The notes below the pieces were generated by a model that was not told the origin of the DNA, ran no database searches, and saw only the letters and a list, made by a program, of their open reading frames with translations. This document shows positions 6,841-8,365 of a stretch of 8,365 nt of DNA, piece by piece (within the stretch, counting starts at the first letter, position 1; every line of letters begins with the position of its first letter). The position numbers and the translations under genes were made by a program. The stretch comes from Brotonthovivens ammoniilytica (GTDB taxonomy: Bacteria; Bacillota; Clostridia; Lachnospirales; Lachnospiraceae), in contig NZ_JAOQJQ010000011.1 in assembly GCF_025566885.1 (NCBI RefSeq), positions 1 through 8,365 on the forward strand, given 5' to 3'.

Positions 6841-8142
6841 CTATTTTGTTGCTTCATCAAGATATCCCTGCCAGTTTTTCAGCATAGCATCGGCATCAAG
6901 ACTTCCGTCTAAATATTTCACAACATCATTTGTCATATTTGTCATAACGTCAGTTGCATTTGGCAGACCAATAAATTCATTAATTACATAATTTTCTTTG
7001 TACAGTTCATAAAAATCCTGGAACTGCTGTGGAGCAGAGCTGTAATCCGGCTGTGCTACTGTACTGTTCGGGAATGCAGACTGTGTCTGAGCCAAACCTG
7101 CAGATACAGAGCCGTCTTTTCCGTCTTTTCCGCCAAGCAGATAGTTTACAAATTTAGCTGCTGCTTCTTTGTTCTCACAGTTTTCAGAGATACCTACTGC
7201 CCATGATGCATAACAGATACCGCTTTTACCTTCATATCCGTCTTTTACAGGCACTGTTGTTGCCTGGAAATTTACATCTTTAAATGTTCCCATTGTGGCT
7301 GCTGACGCCAGTGTAAATGCACAGTTTCCTGCTGCAAAGTTACTTGTCATTGCAGCTTCTTCCAATGTATTTGCGCCAGGATACAGACAACCATTATCGT
7401 TTAATGTCTTAAAGAATTCAGCTAAAGAAACAAGATCTTCGCTTCCTTCCACTTTATAAGCTCCACTGTCATCTTTCAGAGCCATACCAGACGCCCAGCC
7501 GGTTCCCATATATACATTCTGAATACCATTGGGGTTCTCTGTTCCAAGATTCAGAGCAAATGCAGATTTTCCTGCTGCTTTAATCTTCTTGCATGCTTCA
7601 ATCATTTCTGACCATGTTTTCGGGATCTCTTTTACACCTGCTTCTTCCAGGATGTCCATATTTACATACATCGGATATGCAAAATTCAATACAGGCACAA
7701 CATAGCTTGTATCTCCTACTTTCCATGTGTCTGTTGCAAGATTTGCATCAACACCTGCCGCTGTTAAATCTGTGAGTATTCCCATATCTGTAAACTCTGA
7801 CAACCATGCGCCATCAACACTTACGATATCTGCAACAGTTTTGTTTGCCGCACCGCTGACAATCTGTTCTTTTGTGTTCGCCCATGGCGCACTCAGCAGT
7901 TCTACTGTAATACCTGTGTCTTCTTTAAACTGTGCACAGATATCTTCAAGATAACCTTCCGGAAGTTCCACTCCCCACCACTGCTGGAATTTCAGTGTTA
8001 CATCGCTGGCTGCGGCTTTATCAGAATTTGCTGAACTCTGGTTCGCATCATCCTTTTTGTCTCCGCAGGCTACGAGACCTACCGCCATGGCTCCTACTAA
8101 TCCTACGGCCAGGCCTCTTTTCATGAGTGTGCTTAATTTCAT
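6841..8142 (-). CDS. Sugar-binding lipoprotein of a CUT1 ABC importer
   Basis: This 433-residue extracellular solute-binding protein is of the bacterial family 1 (MalE/UgpB-like) group, which captures a sugar outside the cell and delivers it to the permeases. The N terminus is a lipoprotein signal peptide: basic KLSTLMKR, a Gly/Ala/Val-rich core, and lipobox LVAC with the acylated cysteine at residue 26. A Ser/Asn/Asp/Ala linker (about 27-47) precedes the mature fold, which opens with LKFQQWWGVELPEGY and contains the family-typical DIVSVDGAWLSEF region (105-117). Its length is usual for the family. A strong AAAGGAGG site lies 7 bases before the ATG. It is the first gene of the minus-strand run, and a hairpin terminator follows it. 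The ligand is not deducible from sequence. Confidence 0.95.
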   Translation of the reverse strand: MKLSTLMKRGLAVGLVGAMAVGLVACGDKKDDANQSSANSDKAAASDVTLKFQQWWGVELPEGYLEDICAQFKEDTGITVELLSAPWANTKEQIVSGAANKTVADIVSVDGAWLSEFTDMGILTDLTAAGVDANLATDTWKVGDTSYVVPVLNFAYPMYVNMDILEEAGVKEIPKTWSEMIEACKKIKAAGKSAFALNLGTENPNGIQNVYMGTGWASGMALKDDSGAYKVEGSEDLVSLAEFFKTLNDNGCLYPGANTLEEAAMTSNFAAGNCAFTLASAATMGTFKDVNFQATTVPVKDGYEGKSGICYASWAVGISENCENKEAAAKFVNYLLGGKDGKDGSVSAGLAQTQSAFPNSTVAQPDYSSAPQQFQDFYELYKENYVINEFIGLPNATDVMTNMTNDVVKYLDGSLDADAMLKNWQGYLDEATK

Positions 8143-8365
8143 GTCTTTTCCTCCTTTAAAACATTATATATCAGCCTCACACGGAATCTCCCTCCTTCTT
8201 CCACAACCCCTTCGTGAAATTGACGGATTCTTTTCCCTTTTCTGTGTGGAAACTGTACTAATTTGCTTCCTTACAAATACGAAAAAGTCAATACATTTCC
8301 GGAAACGCAGCCGCTTTTTTATCGTTTTTCACAAAATGAAACCTTATTTTTTCGTGAAATAAAAT
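8143..8365 (-). promoter_or_regulatory. Upstream region of the transporter-aldolase operon
   Basis: No gene is visible here. On the minus strand a -35-like TTGACT lies at 8291-8286, but no good -10 box follows at 16-18 bases. This suggests a weak, activator-dependent promoter. A perfect 10-bp palindrome TTTCCGGAAA (8305-8296) lies 4 bases upstream of that -35. The 10-mer ATTTCACGAA occurs twice, at 8360-8351 and 8220-8211. The last ~60 bases before the ribosome binding site are purine-rich on the transcribed strand. The promoter position is tentative. Confidence 0.35.

Noticed and set aside
8163..8168. Perfect TATAAT on the minus strand just upstream of the binding-protein gene
   Set aside because: Transcription from it would begin near 8156, inside the Shine-Dalgarno sequence, and no -35-like box lies 17 bases upstream (GGAGAT). 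It is probably chance AT-rich sequence.
8324..8341. Catabolite-repression (cre-like) site TTGTGAAAAACGATAA on the minus strand
   Set aside because: The spacing between TG, AA and CG is one base too long for the cre consensus, so the match is not good enough to call.
8057..8362. Plus-strand open frame of 101 residues across the start of the binding-protein gene
   Set aside because: It overlaps the signal-peptide region antisense and continues through the operon's upstream region. No ribosome binding site or recognisable domain was seen.

Overview
The window reads as a sugar-uptake and sugar-breakdown locus from a low-GC Gram-positive anaerobe, most likely a clostridium of the Lachnospiraceae type. 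This is inferred from strong AGGAGG-type ribosome binding sites, a TTG start, a CUT1-type ABC importer without its own ATPase, a Gly/Ala-rich lipoprotein signal peptide, and the overall protein style. I could not run a taxonomic search.

Layout: two transcription units point at each other. On the plus strand, bases 1-182 hold a pyrimidine-rich tract, a near-consensus sigma-A promoter (TTGACA, 17 bases, TATTAT) and a perfect inverted repeat around the expected transcription start. A D-lyxose isomerase-family cupin (183-866) and an aldose 1-epimerase (883-1755) follow. On the minus strand, a six-gene run begins near 8142: lipoprotein sugar-binding protein (8142-6841), two permeases (6667-5786 and 5782-4946), a class II ketose-bisphosphate aldolase (4899-4039), an ADP-dependent glucokinase/phosphofructokinase-family kinase (3958-2750) and a second, divergent class II aldolase (2723-1869). 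The two units meet at a shared bidirectional terminator (1785-1827). A terminator-like hairpin and two other inverted repeats lie between the binding protein and the permeases. A perfect 11-bp hairpin lies between the first aldolase and the kinase.

How the genes may work together (inference): an unphosphorylated sugar enters through the ABC importer, the epimerase interconverts its anomers, the cupin isomerase turns the aldose into a ketose, the kinase phosphorylates the ketose, and one or both aldolases split it to dihydroxyacetone phosphate plus an aldehyde. With one kinase, non-phosphorylating uptake and an isomerase family known for D-lyxose/D-xylulose and D-mannose/D-fructose, a ketose-1-phosphate route is the simplest reading. 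The substrate itself cannot be read from the sequence. The most unusual points are the ADP-type kinase in a bacterial ABC-sugar operon and its position between two dissimilar aldolases. No regulator, transporter ATPase, RNA gene, mobile element or CRISPR array is visible.
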